22,180 nt of DNA from HGM04593 sp045636545 (lineage in GTDB: Bacteria > Bacteroidota > Bacteroidia > Bacteroidales > Bacteroidaceae), in the NCBI GenBank assembly GCA_045636545.1, contig JAZTXR010000074.1, forward strand, positions 1-22,180, written 5' to 3'. Below are positions 1 through 12,500 of this stretch, piece by piece. Each line of letters opens with the position of its first letter. Positions within the stretch are counted from its first letter, which is position 1. The notes below the pieces were generated by a model. It made no database searches. It was not told where the DNA came from and saw only the letters and a list, made by a program, of their open reading frames with translations. A program made the translations under genes and the position numbers.

Positions 1-335
1 GTGATGTGCTTGCGAGCTGTCTCGTCTGTCAAGAAGAAACCTGTAGACTCAACAACAACCTCAGCACCTACCTCGTCCCACTTCAAGTTAGCAGGATCCA
101 TCTCAGCTGTCAAACGGATTTTGTTACCGTTTACTACCAAGTAGTTACCCTCTACCTCAATTGTACCGTCGAACTGACCGTGTACAGAGTCGTAACGCAA
201 CATGTATGCCAAGTAATCAGCATCGAGAAGGTCGTTGATACCTCCAACCTGAATGTCGTTACCGAAGTTCTTCCCTGCTGCGCGGAACACCATACGGCCG
301 ATACGGCCAAAACCGTTAATACCAAGTTTAATCAT
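1..335 (-). CDS. gap: Glyceraldehyde-3-phosphate dehydrogenase, N-terminal part (runs off the window)
   Basis: Reading the minus strand from the ATG at 335-333 gives MIKLGINGFGRIGRMVFRAA, the N-terminal NAD-binding Rossmann start of GAPDH with the GFGRIGR glycine loop at residues 8-14. It continues with family signatures such as YDSVHGQFDG and the stretch ending VVESTGFFLT. GAPDH converts glyceraldehyde 3-phosphate, NAD+ and phosphate into 1,3-bisphosphoglycerate in glycolysis, in the cytoplasm. About 111 of the usual ~335 residues are present; the active-site Cys lies outside the window. No clear Shine-Dalgarno precedes the ATG and the 5' flank is AT-rich. A micro-lipoprotein ORF ends 71 bases upstream on the same strand, so the two could share a transcript. 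The identity is secure; the symbol gap/gapA is the usual one. Confidence 0.96.
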   Translation of the reverse strand, partial: MIKLGINGFGRIGRMVFRAAGKNFGNDIQVGGINDLLDADYLAYMLRYDSVHGQFDGTIEVEGNYLVVNGNKIRLTAEMDPANLKWDEVGAEVVVESTGFFLTDETARKHI

Positions 336-406
336 TTCTTTAAAAATTTAATTAAAACGTTTATAATTAAAAAAAAGTCTCAATTCTCCTTTAAAATGTG
401 GAGTCA

Positions 407-496
407 TCATCCACAATTGCAATATTCGGCCGCGCGGCACGATACCATAACCAACGCCACAAGTATAACAAAAAACAGAACTTTTGCAGTTTTCAT
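407..496 (-). CDS. Candidate 29-residue micro-lipoprotein upstream of gap
   Basis: An ATG at 496-494 opens a 29-codon frame closed by TGA at 409-407. The product starts MKTAKVLFFVILVALVMVSC and finishes RAAEYCNCG. It has the exact build of a lipoprotein signal: two Lys near the N-terminus, a hydrophobic core of about 14 residues, and a lipobox VMVSC with Cys20. Only nine residues follow the acylated Cys, including two further Cys in a CNCG tail. If translated it would be a tiny outer-membrane or periplasmic lipopeptide. It lies directly upstream of gap on the same strand. It could also be a leader peptide, or chance; conservation in related genomes would decide. No relative is recognised. Confidence 0.5.
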   Translation of the reverse strand: MKTAKVLFFVILVALVMVSCRAAEYCNCG

Positions 497-540
497 ACTA
501 TTACAGCCAAATATCATCAAGTTTACCGTGCAATGACAGT

Positions 541-584
541 GCGTTTGCAACGAGCGCCGCCTATTATCGCAAAGTTTTACTTTG
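541..584. repeat. 44-bp repeat, copy 1 (with internal hairpin)
   Basis: This copy pairs with 626-669. Both contain GCAACGAGCGCCGCCTAT followed by a short palindrome. Here the palindrome is CAAAGT-TTT-ACTTTG; in the other copy it is CACAGT-TTT-ACTGTG. The A-to-C change on one arm is matched by T-to-G on the other, so the hairpin has been preserved. No coding function is visible. Confidence 0.75.
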
Positions 585-593
585 TCAATGATA

Positions 594-642
594 GTGCCAG
601 CGAGTAAAACGCAAGCTTGCTTGAACGTTTTGCAACGAGCGC
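594..642. repeat. Palindromic hairpin element, GCGAGT...CGAGCG type
   Basis: This element reads GCGAGT, then AAAACG, a CAAGCTTGCTTG centre, CGTTTT, and GCAACGAGCGCC. The AAAACG and CGTTTT arms pair. The conserved flanks GCGAGT and CGAGCG recur, with different paired arms, at 910-975, 11041-11103 and 16276-16325. It therefore looks like one member of a dispersed hairpin family. Confidence 0.55.
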
Positions 643-669
643 CGCCTATCTTCGCACAGTTTTACTGTG
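626..669. repeat. 44-bp repeat, copy 2 (with internal hairpin)
   Basis: This is the second copy of the element at 541-584, 85 bases downstream in the same orientation. It carries the compensated hairpin GCACAGT-TTT-ACTGTGC. The stretch 670-790 between it and the next repeat is AT-rich, and no gene or clear signal is visible there. Confidence 0.75.
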
Positions 670-791
670 CAAATTTAACAAAATGTTTTCACATATAAAA
701 CATCAAACACGGTTAAAAAACAAAAGTTTTTAATAAAAATCCTATTTAACATGGATTCGATATAATAATTCACTCTAAGTTCTAGCGTATT

Positions 792-998
792 TTGTCATCT
801 CGACCATACCTTAATGAAAAAATCATAAGATGTTTTCGATGAGCGGTAGCGAACTAACTGTATGTGAGAGATCTCTTTTTTCGCATTTTAAGATCCCTCG
901 TCGCTTTACTTTTAGTGAAGTTGCTCACGCTCGGCATAATTCAAGTAAACTTGATTCTGCACTCACTTACTCGCAACATTGTCTCTGCCGGGATGACA
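792..998 (-). repeat. MITE-like composite repeat with TGTCATC ends (divergent copy)
   Basis: On the minus strand this stretch starts TGTCATCCCGG and ends GGTCGAGATGACA. Inside it carries a hairpin element (about 910-975) with the CAAGTTTACTTG centre, then GGGATCTTAAAA and AAAGAGATCTCTC. The copy at 16241-16390 has the same order: TGTCATCC, a hairpin with CAAGTTTACTTG, GGATCTCAAA, AAAGAGATGTCTC, and GGTCGACATGACA. I infer a non-coding repeat with short terminal inverted repeats. It fills most of the gene-free interval between gap and the M60 gene. A plus-strand ORF across it encodes nothing recognisable. Confidence 0.6.
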
Positions 999-1045
999 GA
1001 TTCGCGGTTCAGTTGAGTTCACATCAAATTCATGTTATTTACATT

Positions 1046-4000
1046 TCATGGTCTGATGTAGACTTTGCGCCCGCCGACAATGTAGAATCCGGGAGCAGTC
1101 ACGCGCCCGACACGACGGCCATAGAGGTCATACACTGCCCCGGCATCATCACGTTCCGGCATCACATCCGGCCCAACACCGGTACTGTCAAGCACGGTCT
1201 TTTCCAAGACAAAACTTGCAGCCCCGGACGATGCATCATCCACAAAGCCCAATTTTTGCGAAAGGGCACCGGGACGACCCAGTAGAAGCGGTGTTGCATA
1301 GACCGGCAAGATTTGGCACTCGCCACTCTCCAACAGGGCCAGACTCCACTCCGTCACACACCCCACAGCATCCTTTTCAACAGCCCACACACGGCCCTCC
1401 CCGGCCTGCATCACCCCACTCCAGGCTGGGTTGGTACCAAGCACCTTGCCATCGCCCTGCTTGGGACATATATAATAACGTCCCACATCGGTACCGCGCA
1501 TGAAGTACCATGCCTGGCCAAAACGGTTGTCATCGGTGTCGGCAAAGGAAACAAGGTTCAATGGCTCGCCGGCAGCATAGTACATGTTGGGTGTTGCGGC
1601 AAGTTCGTATTCAAGAGCAGAATTGCCGGCCGATGCAATTATGCGATAGAATGAAGGGGAGTCGATATCGGGAGTCAGTTCCACCGGCAGCGGTGTTGCC
1701 AATGCACGGCGCAACGTGTCGGCCATCAGCTGCAGCCCGGCAGTGCAGTTCTCAAGCTGTGCCGCTGTCGAGGTGCCGGAAAGTGTTCTCTCGGCTTTGG
1801 CAAGAAGGGTCTCGGCTTCGTCGGCATATAGCGGCAGCCAGGTACCTGCAGGGTCCGTAGTGTCAATCTTTGTAAGCCAGAACTCCGAGATGCAGAAGAA
1901 ATATTGCCCGTTGTACTGCAGATGCGATGGCGGGCAGTTGTGCGAAGAGACAAAACAGTCCGACTCCGTTACCGTGAAGCGCAGATAGCGATAGGCCTTG
2001 CCGCACGAAATGGTATCGGACACATAGCTCTCTTTTATAGCCGATGTTGCAGCATTGCCCACACACAACATAACATCCACAATGCACCCATCCGTGTCGG
2101 CAATGGTGCCGCCGAAGTTGCTGTTGTTGTCGCCTTTGGGGTCTATGCTGTTCCAGTCGACCTTGTAACGCATGCGATACACGCCGGGCACTGTGGGCGC
2201 GGTGAACGATGGCGGGTCGAGCGCATTGCGCCCCTCGCCCGAGATGTAGTTGCCCAGACTGTTGAGACCGTACTCCTCGTTGGTTTCGCTTCCATAGAAA
2301 GAGTATGCGACAATGTCGCCACGGGGGATATTGCCCTCGACGTAGGATTCGAATCCGTTCTTGTCGGCATCTATGTATATATATCCATGCATCCAGCTCC
2401 AGTCGCCATCCTTCACAAACGATGCTGTCACCGTTTCACCCGGGAGCACATTGAACACGGCCGTAGCCGTAAGGTCGTTATAGAGGCGGTCGGGATTTGC
2501 CAGATTTACAGTCTGCATGCCACAGCCCGGGCTGTGAAGCTTGACCGATGTGATTCTGCGTTCACTCTTTGCTGCATAGGCAAAGTCAGAGTTCAGCGAG
2601 TAATCGGCATTGCCGCCGGCGGCATCACCAGTCAACTCCTGCCTGCCGAGCGAGAGTATGGTCTCAAAGCCCACACCGTCGTTACTACCGGACACCACCA
2701 TACCTGTGGGCATTGCATGAGGCAGCCCCTGACGGACTTGGTAGTTGAAACAGAAATCCGATACAGAATTGCCGCTGCCCATGTCTACCTGCAGAAAATG
2801 CTGTTCGGCAACCGGTGTGCCGCCCCAACGGCTGTGGAAATAGGTTGCAGCAGAGCCATCGGACAGCGCCGGCAAGCCGCCACCATCCTTTGCCGCGCCA
2901 CCGGCATTGTGCTCGGCATTCGACGATACGTAGTATGGCGCCGACCTGTCGGTACATTGCAGCGGAATATCCCCGGCTGCGGCATTGCCCATGAGAGATG
3001 CTTTCACATCGTTCATAACAGCCACCAGAGCCAGGCGGGCACTCTTCAATTGTGTATCGTTGCCCACGTCATATACCTTTTTCAAAGAGAGATAGTGGGT
3101 ATAGAGCTCGGCATACATCCCCACATAGTCATTGTATGATGCATTGCTCATAGCCTGCGCATTGCCGACAGAACGGCAAGCCGCAACAAGTTCCTGCTGC
3201 CCGACAAGACCTGCATATTTTTCGGCCACACCACTCACCGACGCATTGCCGCCGAAAGTTGCACCAGTGGCAATCTCCTCGACAAGCCACTTCACCCCCT
3301 GCAGCATAACCTCCATATCCAACCTGGCATCATCGGCATCGCTGAGCACTGCAAGCCTCATGTTCCAATGCGATGCATCGGCATCCTTGTTCCACCCGAC
3401 GACGTTCATTGCGGCATCGAGATGCAGATAATGCGACGCGCCGCCAAGCACAATGCTCCTGTCATCGCACAGCTCTACACGGAACACACCTGCCGAAGAT
3501 GTTGAAGCCTCACTTGCATAGACCTGACGGCTTGAGGCATTCAACGCCCCTATGTAACGGTTGTTGCTGCAGTTCTTTATGTAGTACGAGCCGGAACCGG
3601 CAGCCTTCTCGAATGTCCAGCATGCCACGTTGCCATACGGCAGTGTCTTTCCGTCAACCTCGTCACTGCTGCCAAGATACATATAATACCCCGGATACAA
3701 TATATTGTCGAGCATATACACGGCACCATCAGTGATGCCGATGCGAGCCTTGTCGCCAAGCTGTTCAAGGGTTGCAATCTCGGCTGTGAGCCTGTCAATG
3801 TATTCCATATACTCAGTCGCGACCCTCCTGTCGTGTACGGCAACAGCCTTATCATAGAGTAGCATAAGCCCTTGCGTATATATCGGGCTATAGTACCCTA
3901 CTCGCTTGTACGACGAATCAACATATTTCTTTATCTCACTAACCTTGTCAATCATGGACTTGAGCATAACCCTCTTTGCCTCGTCGCCACTGGCTTCGCT

Positions 4001-6511
4001 CACATTCTTTGCCACGACAACCGACTGGTCGGCACCAATGACCTTTATCTTGCATGCTCCGCTCTTTATGGCATCCATTGTGGCTGCATCGACCAGCAAT
4101 CGGGTATCGTTGTAGAACGCATGCATCTTGCCACCCCATTCAAGCAGCACACCCACGGCACCGCTGCCGCCGGCCACATTGACAGCATTGTCACTCTCCT
4201 GCACCCAAACAAACTCACCGCTTGCCGGCTGTGGATTCATATAATCGGTATACTGTCCCATGCTGCCGGTCTTTAACTCGCCATCCGACCACAATTTGTT
4301 GTGCGAAGGGTATTTCTTGCTCTTTACATCGCCAATGCGGTCCTCAATGAAAAGGATTGAATAGTTCTTCCTGTAGCCATAACCGGCCACCTCGTTCTTT
4401 GCAGCATTAATATCGTTCTGTTGGCTCACCACATTATAATTATAATAGTCGGTTATCGCAGTCTTGCCGAATGGGACGAAGAAGCCCCATGCCTCGAAGA
4501 ATGGTGTCAAATCCTCCCCTGCTGCACGGCAGGCATATTTGTAGAATTTCAATGACTCGCCCGAGGTGTAGACATCGCCGGCATTAGACTCGCGTATTGT
4601 CATGGGGTCGTTGCGCAGATACTCGAAAAGTTTGGGGAAAAAGTTCCTGTTACGGCCGGCTGCATGGTAGTAGAGCCACAGTTGGAAGAACATCCTCATC
4701 CTTGAATTAGAGTCGCGGAAGTGCCATGCTACATTCTCTCTGTAACCCGCATTGTTGTCGGCAATGGTTCCGCCGCGGGTGTGGAAGTAATCCTGATAGA
4801 ACAGGGCCACATTTGAGAAGAGGTTGTTGCTGACCTCGGTTGTGCCCACCATGTTTATGGCATTCTGGTTAGAGTGTCCGAACTCGTGTGCGCACACCCA
4901 TATATAGCTCGAGCGTTCCATGTCATCGCCGCGGAGCATACCCTCGCCATGCGCGAACTGTATGCGGAACGGCATCTGGGTATAGGCACCGATGGTGGGC
5001 AGCGAGTGCACAAGTTGGCGGTTGTTGAAAGAGCGGGAGAAGTCGGACGTATAGGTGTGCAACCCAAGCGGGTCACCAGCCATTTCGGCAACCGATGAGA
5101 CACCCATCACCATGTGCTGTGTGGCACCAATCAAGTCCCACATGTCGAGTGCGCGCTCAATGGAAGATGCGCTGTTGTTCTTGAACACGGTCTCCCAACT
5201 GGTGCGGTAAACGAATTTCTCACCCAGGACGTCGTAATACTCAAGCCCGGCCTTTGATGCATTGCCGGCAAGTTCATTGAACCGGGATGCATCGTCCATT
5301 GAGGCATCGTACATTCCGCATATTGAGCCACCTTCAATGTGCACCTCTATATCGGGATAGTTTGCCAAAGGATAGTTGCTGCTTTGGCTGTTGACCGAGT
5401 AGAACAAGTAGAGCATGTCCTTGTTGCCATAGAAAGGCACGATGTTAAGGCCGCTGTTCAACTGCACGGGATTGCTGCCGGCTATTGTGGTGAGGTACCC
5501 CTTGTCATTATGGGCAAGCCCTGCAAGATAAAGCGCCGCGCCCTGCTTTATGTCGCCCTTTACCATTATATACAGCATATCCATCTTTCCGGCATAGATA
5601 CCTGTAGGGTTGTTCATGTTGGAATATGCCCCTACCTTAACAACCTTGTTTATCTCTTCGGCAACAGAATGCGGTTCAATGGTCTGCACCCTGAAACGTC
5701 TTGCCGTGGAGCTTGTCCACGACACACTGCCATTGTCCTTGTTCACCTCGCTCCAATTGCCATCACACACCTTTAGAGCCATGCTCTTCAGTTCTGCCGA
5801 CAAAGACTGATAGGCCGGCGAAGCCTGGAGCGCACTCTGCGACCTGTATGCGCTGCGCAACTCGGTGCAAAGATCATCGGTAAACAAGGTGTTGAGGTAG
5901 CCCTGGAACTCATCCTTGCGGTTTGCCATGTTCTCAAACTCGGCAAGTTTGTTCCACTGTGCCTGCACATCGACACCCGAGACAAGTTCAATGCTCCACA
6001 GCGAAGCATCGGCCGCTCCCATCCAGCTCACGCAGCTGCCCTCGGCATTGCTGTGCAGTTTATCGTAATAGTAATCGGCGTTCCCTGTCTTTTTGTTCTC
6101 GGCACCAAGTGTGTAATATCCATCCTTGGTGCACTCCCACAGGTCGGTAGTAAAATAGGTACTCTCGCCGTCGTGGCTACCGGTATAAGAACCCGCATTC
6201 TTCACCATACCCCACGGGGTCGATGAGTTGTTATTGCCCTGCAGATAGTGTCCGTTTCCCAAATTACGGAGCCTCACCTTGTAGCCAATGGGGATTGCAT
6301 TGTAATAACGTTCCTCGACGTACCACAACTGTGAATAGTCGGTGGCATTGCGGTCGGTGCAACCGACCAGCATGGCATTGGCGGCGGCAACCTTTCCCGT
6401 ACTACGGTTCACCAGCCTCACCACTGTACCTTTTGAAAACTGGGCATCTGCAGGCAAAGCCATGCAAAGCAGGGAAAACAGAACTGCAATATTGGCAAAA
6501 AATCTTTTCAT
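1046..6511 (-). CDS. Giant secreted M60-family (enhancin-like) metallopeptidase
   Basis: This 1821-residue protein opens with a classical signal peptide (MKRFFANIAVLFSLLCMALPADA, cleavage near residue 23, written here only to identify it). Confidence 0.
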   Translation of the reverse strand: MKRFFANIAVLFSLLCMALPADAQFSKGTVVRLVNRSTGKVAAANAMLVGCTDRNATDYSQLWYVEERYYNAIPIGYKVRLRNLGNGHYLQGNNNSSTPWGMVKNAGSYTGSHDGESTYFTTDLWECTKDGYYTLGAENKKTGNADYYYDKLHSNAEGSCVSWMGAADASLWSIELVSGVDVQAQWNKLAEFENMANRKDEFQGYLNTLFTDDLCTELRSAYRSQSALQASPAYQSLSAELKSMALKVCDGNWSEVNKDNGSVSWTSSTARRFRVQTIEPHSVAEEINKVVKVGAYSNMNNPTGIYAGKMDMLYIMVKGDIKQGAALYLAGLAHNDKGYLTTIAGSNPVQLNSGLNIVPFYGNKDMLYLFYSVNSQSSNYPLANYPDIEVHIEGGSICGMYDASMDDASRFNELAGNASKAGLEYYDVLGEKFVYRTSWETVFKNNSASSIERALDMWDLIGATQHMVMGVSSVAEMAGDPLGLHTYTSDFSRSFNNRQLVHSLPTIGAYTQMPFRIQFAHGEGMLRGDDMERSSYIWVCAHEFGHSNQNAINMVGTTEVSNNLFSNVALFYQDYFHTRGGTIADNNAGYRENVAWHFRDSNSRMRMFFQLWLYYHAAGRNRNFFPKLFEYLRNDPMTIRESNAGDVYTSGESLKFYKYACRAAGEDLTPFFEAWGFFVPFGKTAITDYYNYNVVSQQNDINAAKNEVAGYGYRKNYSILFIEDRIGDVKSKKYPSHNKLWSDGELKTGSMGQYTDYMNPQPASGEFVWVQESDNAVNVAGGSGAVGVLLEWGGKMHAFYNDTRLLVDAATMDAIKSGACKIKVIGADQSVVVAKNVSEASGDEAKRVMLKSMIDKVSEIKKYVDSSYKRVGYYSPIYTQGLMLLYDKAVAVHDRRVATEYMEYIDRLTAEIATLEQLGDKARIGITDGAVYMLDNILYPGYYMYLGSSDEVDGKTLPYGNVACWTFEKAAGSGSYYIKNCSNNRYIGALNASSRQVYASEASTSSAGVFRVELCDDRSIVLGGASHYLHLDAAMNVVGWNKDADASHWNMRLAVLSDADDARLDMEVMLQGVKWLVEEIATGATFGGNASVSGVAEKYAGLVGQQELVAACRSVGNAQAMSNASYNDYVGMYAELYTHYLSLKKVYDVGNDTQLKSARLALVAVMNDVKASLMGNAAAGDIPLQCTDRSAPYYVSSNAEHNAGGAAKDGGGLPALSDGSAATYFHSRWGGTPVAEQHFLQVDMGSGNSVSDFCFNYQVRQGLPHAMPTGMVVSGSNDGVGFETILSLGRQELTGDAAGGNADYSLNSDFAYAAKSERRITSVKLHSPGCGMQTVNLANPDRLYNDLTATAVFNVLPGETVTASFVKDGDWSWMHGYIYIDADKNGFESYVEGNIPRGDIVAYSFYGSETNEEYGLNSLGNYISGEGRNALDPPSFTAPTVPGVYRMRYKVDWNSIDPKGDNNSNFGGTIADTDGCIVDVMLCVGNAATSAIKESYVSDTISCGKAYRYLRFTVTESDCFVSSHNCPPSHLQYNGQYFFCISEFWLTKIDTTDPAGTWLPLYADEAETLLAKAERTLSGTSTAAQLENCTAGLQLMADTLRRALATPLPVELTPDIDSPSFYRIIASAGNSALEYELAATPNMYYAAGEPLNLVSFADTDDNRFGQAWYFMRGTDVGRYYICPKQGDGKVLGTNPAWSGVMQAGEGRVWAVEKDAVGCVTEWSLALLESGECQILPVYATPLLLGRPGALSQKLGFVDDASSGAASFVLEKTVLDSTGVGPDVMPERDDAGAVYDLYGRRVGRVTAPGFYIVGGRKVYIRP

Positions 6512-9500
6512 AGATAGTTGGAATCAGCATTCCTTGCACGCACAATTGACACAAGGAAGAAATATGTGCAAACATAACATTTTTTTATGTTTTATCACAT
6601 TGTTTACATATTTTTTATCTATCTTTGTAGCATCAAACAAAACAAACGACATTTGATAGAAACTATGGACTTTCTTCAGAATTTCAATGCCTTCGCAATG
6701 AAGAGCAATGTAATCGGTGCCATCACCGGTGAAGAGAGACAGCGCACATAAACGGGAGTGAAACCACGCGGTTTTCACTCTCGTTTTTTTGAACACTAAA
6801 CAAACATTAGCAATTCTGCTATTGTAAGAAAAAAGGAAAAACTATATTTTTGCAATATAAAACAAGAAAATAAATTCTAAATATCAAGAATATGAAACAG
6901 GACATGATTGTAATCCTCGACCTCGGCAGTCACGAGAACACAGTGCTTGCACGCGCAATACGCGCACTTGGTGTCTACAGCGAAATCTACCCACACGACA
7001 TCACAGTCGATGAGCTCAAGGCTCTCCCCAATGTAAAAGGTATCATCATCAACGGTGGCCCCAACAACATCATAGACGGTGTTGCCATTGACGTGAACCA
7101 CGATATCTACAACGCAGGCTTCCCTGTTATGGCAGCAGGCCACGACAAGGCACTCTGCGATGTAAAACTAGCACAGTTCGCCAATGACGAGGAAGTCATG
7201 AAGGAGGCTGTTAAGGGTTTTGTCTTTGACACTTGCAAGGCCGAGGCCAACTGGAATATGAAGAACTTCGTTGCCGACCAGGTAGAGCTTATCCGCCAGC
7301 AGGTTGGCAACAAGAAGGTATTGCTCGCCCTCTCGGGCGGTGTAGACAGCTCGGTTGTTGCTGCATTGCTTTTGAAGGCTATCGGCGAGAACCTTGTCTG
7401 CGTTCACGTAAACCACGGTCTCATGCGCAAGGGCGAGAGCGAGGCTGTTGTAGAGGTATTCCGCAACCAGCTTTGCGCAAACCTGGTATATGTTGATGCA
7501 ACCGACCGTTTCCTCAACCTCCTTGAGGGTGTGGCCGACCCCGAGCAGAAGCGCAAGATTATCGGTGCAGAGTTCATCCGCGTATTCGAAGAGGAGGCAC
7601 GCAAGCTCGACGGCATCGACTTCCTTGGCCAGGGTACCATCTACCCCGACATCGTTGAAAGCGGTACAAAGACAGCGAAGTGCGTGAAGAGCCACCACAA
7701 CGTAGGCGGCCTGCCCGAAGACCTGCAGTTCGAGTTGGTTGAGCCATTGAAACAGCTGTTCAAGGACGAGGTACGCGCTTGTGGTGTAGAGCTCGGCTTG
7801 CCATACGACATGGTATACCGCCAGCCGTTCCCAGGCCCCGGTTTGGGCGTACGTTGCCTTGGCGCCATCACACGCGACCGTCTTGAGGCATTGCGCGAGA
7901 GCGACGCCATCCTGCGCGAGGAGTTCAAGAACGCCGGTCTCGACAAGACAGTATGGCAGTACTTCACCGTAGTGCCCGACTTCAAATCAGTAGGTGTACG
8001 CAACAACGCACGTTCATACGACTGGCCGGTAATCATCCGCGCCGTGAACACCGTTGATGCCATGACAGCAACTATCGAGCAGATTGAGTGGCCAATCCTA
8101 TTGAAGATAACCGACCGCATACTCGCCGAAGTGCCAAACATCAACCGCGTATGCTACGATATGTCACCAAAACCCAGTGCAACTATCGAATGGGAATAAA
8201 TAAAAAAAGAGCCTCAGGGCTCTTTTTTTGTTACTCCTTCCGAAGCAATTATAAAGCAATGGTCACGCGTAGCATAGCCAAAGGTTATGCCGCGTGGGTT
8301 GCGGTCGCAAAGCGATTATAATTGCTTCAATGGGAGTTGCCCCAAAGGGCAAACATTAAAAAAAGAGCCGCGAGGCTCTTTCTTTATTTATTCCCATCGA
8401 CAAGGCGAGTAGCAAAAGGTCGCACGGCAATGCGGAGGAGCATTGCTTGCGACAACGGAAACTTTAGTTTCCCAAAGGAGTATGTTAACCTTTAATATAA
8501 AGAAACCGTTGTGTATATAGTTTGTGCTGTGCGGGTTGCGAACAACGAGCCTTGTCAATAAAAAACTCTAATAACAAACAACTTACAACCGCTTCAACAT
8601 TTCATTATGTTGGGGCGGTTGTTTCGTATATACATAACATATTGATAATAAAACCGCTTATTGTAATATAAAATCTTACATTTTCTTACAAGGGTAGTAA
8701 TGAATATTTTTCTATTATCCTTGAATAAAATTTATATAAAGACATATTTATGTTTATTTAGCGACCATACCTTAATTACTACATTTGAGTTGCCATTTAG
8801 CCACAAATTTAGTTTTAAGTGAATTTTTAGCAAAAACATATTGCATAGAAAAGAAATATTACATATATTTGCAAGCAAATAAGAAATTAATGAAAAGAAA
8901 AATTGAACTAAAAGAGTTTCTCATAACTCAATCAACAGGCATATATACATTTAAATTCCAAAACAAGGCATTAACAGAATTTGATGAATATATGCATAAA
9001 TTCAAGGATAGTGGCGATGAATTAATCAAAGATGATTTCAACAGAATTATTAAAGCTATTCAAAAAATTAGCGAATCAGGAGCTTTAGCAAGATATTTTA
9101 GACCAGAAAGGAAAATTAAAGACAATGTTGTTGCAATCCCGTTGGATATTAAACCAAGAAAAAACCATCCAACATTAAGGTTGTATTGCTTAAGGCTTTC
9201 AGACCATCTTATAATAATTGGAAATGGAGATACCAAATTTCAGAAATACAACAACAATCCACTAATAGTACAATATACAGAAGACCTTGCAAGTTTAGAG
9301 GAAGCTATTAAATTTTATAAAAAGACTAACGATATAAAGCTAAACCACAATCGGATTGTTGTAAGTAATAGTATAAACATCGAAATATAGAGCAATGGAC
9401 ACAAAGAATCTTTTTTTTGAATGCTTGAACAACGTTCCTAATGAAATTCATTTTGAAGTTGATTGGGCATTTGAAATCTCCAATCGTATTGATTCAATAT

Positions 9501-12500
9501 TGAAAGAAAGGAGAATAACTCAAAAAGAGTTTGCACAAATGGTAGGAAAACGAGAATCAGAGGTATGTAAATGGCTTAAAGGTACACACAACTTTACATT
9601 AAGAACATTAGCAATAATATCAGCAGCCCTAAACACCCCTATTATAACAATAACTGCCAAAGAACAACATATCGAGTATATTAAAAAAGACTATAAACAG
9701 GAAATTATATCAGTAAGAAGCGAGACTCCTATGTACTCCATAAAACCAACAACACGCAAGAGTAAAAGAAGTCTTAACAAATTTACACTGATATCCAACA
9801 CATCAAAATCAACAATATGGAAAAACTAAACATAGGACTCCACCTAGAATCAAGCAACGAGATAAAGTTTATAATAAACACACCAGAAGAAGATATCAAC
9901 ACAGAAAATCTTAAATACGGATATCTTAATGTAATAACTCCAAATTCTGAAGATAAAACAATTAACATCACATCAGGAATTCAATATTTATACAATGAAA
10001 ACCCTGTATTAGAGTGTCATTATTCTTTTACTTTCAAATACGAAGAAAATATAAATGGAAGTGTCGTTATAGAAAATGAAAACGAAATAAAAATCAACCA
10101 GGATATTCTAAATATAATTATAAGTGTAGCAATTGGTGCAATTAGAGGAATAATGATAGCAAGAACAATTGGGACAAATATCTCAAAATATCCTCTACCA
10201 ATAATTGGAATGGAAGAACTTTTAGAAAGCATTAAAATATCAAAATAAAAGATATAATATAAAATAAGAAGTGCTGATTCAAACCAGTACTTCTTATTTT
10301 GTTCCGTATTCAAATTTTATTTGTATTCAAAAAAATCTGTATTCAAATATAAATTCAACATATTTTTGTATTCAAAATATTCTTTGATATTTTTGACTCT
10401 GGAGCTTGCAGGAACAGGACTTTCCTGGTACCTTAGCCTGTGAACCAAAGAGATAGCAATATGAGTACAGCAGTTATTTACGCCAGAGTTTCATCAACCA
10501 ACGACAGACAGAACACCCAACGACAGATAGAGGACTTGACACGCTTTGCCAACAGCAACGACTATAACATTATTGGCACATACGAAGAACATATAAGCGG
10601 AGCAACCAAGAATGAGAACAGAACAGTCCTAATGGAGTGCTTGGATTTTTGTGTTAGCCAAAATGCTAACTTTTTGCTCCTTTCTGAGCTTTCACGCTTA
10701 GGCCGCTCTACCCTACAAGTTCTCAAATCACTTGAAATGTTGCACGAGGCGGGTGTTAGCGTTTACATTCAAAATCTTGGTATCTACACTCTGCAACCCA
10801 ATGGAGAACCCAATCCCATTGCAAGCATTATGGTTACAGTCCTTGCTGAAATGGCAAACATAGAGCGTTCTAACATCGTTTACAGACTCAATTCGGGCAG
10901 AGATAGTTATATTGCCAATGGTGGAAAGTTAGGGCGCAGGAAAGGGGCCTGTAAAACCACAGAGCGCAAGAAAGAGGAATACAAAGAGGTTATTTCATTC
11001 TTAAAGCGTGGTTACTCTGTACGAAACACAGCAAAGCTTTGTTTCACGAACTCACTACCGCTCGGCAAAGTAAATACATTTCCTTTGCACTCGCTTAACC
11101 GTGGCTTTCCAATGTTAGCGTTAGCACAGTACAGAGAGTGAAAAGAGAGTTTTTTATTTAATTTGAATTTCGTTTATAAGTTATTGCTCCTGGCAAAGCC
11201 GGGAGCAATAACTTTATTTATATACAATCAAATTTATCTCATATTTTAGAAAACACTTTAAATTTATGGCTATACTTAACTACGTTGAATATAGGCTACA
11301 CTCATTGTAAAATAATCGCAAATAAAATTTGCATTATTTCATTCGCTTGCACTATATTTGCGTTGTAATTGGTTATTTATCCATTTACAAGACATTTGAA
11401 ATAATAGCGTTTTGCTATTGTCATTTGCTCCGAGAAACTACCACTTTCACACAAATGGCATATACAAGACAATAGGCACTACGCCTACGCAATAGCGTGG
11501 GTGGTGTTTATCTGTATATGCAAGTATGTGGTAGTACTTTCGGAGCGTGATAACCTACTCACGCTTCTTTTTTATAGTCAAGCGTGAGATATACAAGCAA
11601 CTTAATGTTTAACTATAAATTCAACCATTATGAAAAAAGTTCTATTAATGCTAACTTGTGTATTGTGCTTATCTTCTTGTGGTACATTATTCACTCCAAG
11701 CAAACAGCCCATAACATTTATGGGAATGCCTGAAACCCGAATATATGACGACGGTAAAAAACTTGGCGAAATCGAAGAAGACGGAATAACGACTATCAAA
11801 GTGAGAAAAAAGCTTTCTAACAAAACTCTAATAGTTAAAAAAGATGGATACAAAAACACTCCTGTTACACTTGTGGCAACATTCAATCCAGTGTCTATCA
11901 TAAATCTTACTAATATATTAGCTTGGGCTATTGATTTAGGCACAGGTAAATGCTGTAAATGGGACACAGATGTCATTGAAATCGAAATGGAAAAATCAGA
12001 AACTGAAAAATAACAAACATTTCGACACCAGTTTTTGACACCAGTTCGCTAAATCAAGAACAGAAAACAGCGTTAAAGTATTGATAATTAAGTTAAAACA
12101 CCAAGCACAAATTCAACAGTTCTAGTCGAGTAGTCGTAAAAATAAAACAACTTCGGAATTTTCCGAAGTTGTTTTATTTTTACGACTACAGGGTTAATTG
12201 CAGAGCCATAGGTCAAGCGTAGTGCCGAATGGCGGCACCGCTTGGGTGGCGATTGCAAAGCAACTGCAATTAAGCCAATGAGATGCCACCGAAGGGGGCA
12301 ACTATTTTATTATAAAGATTGGCCGAGGTGGATTCAAACGAATTCTTCAAGAATGTGAATATAACATTCCAATATACTTTTACCGACAAGAACAACCGTC
12401 AAATTGGAACCTGTGAATTCCATTACAGGGATTTGGCAAAGGAGTGACACGTTCAAACTTGTAATTAATCCCGCCTCACTCTATCCCCAAGCTCTGCAAC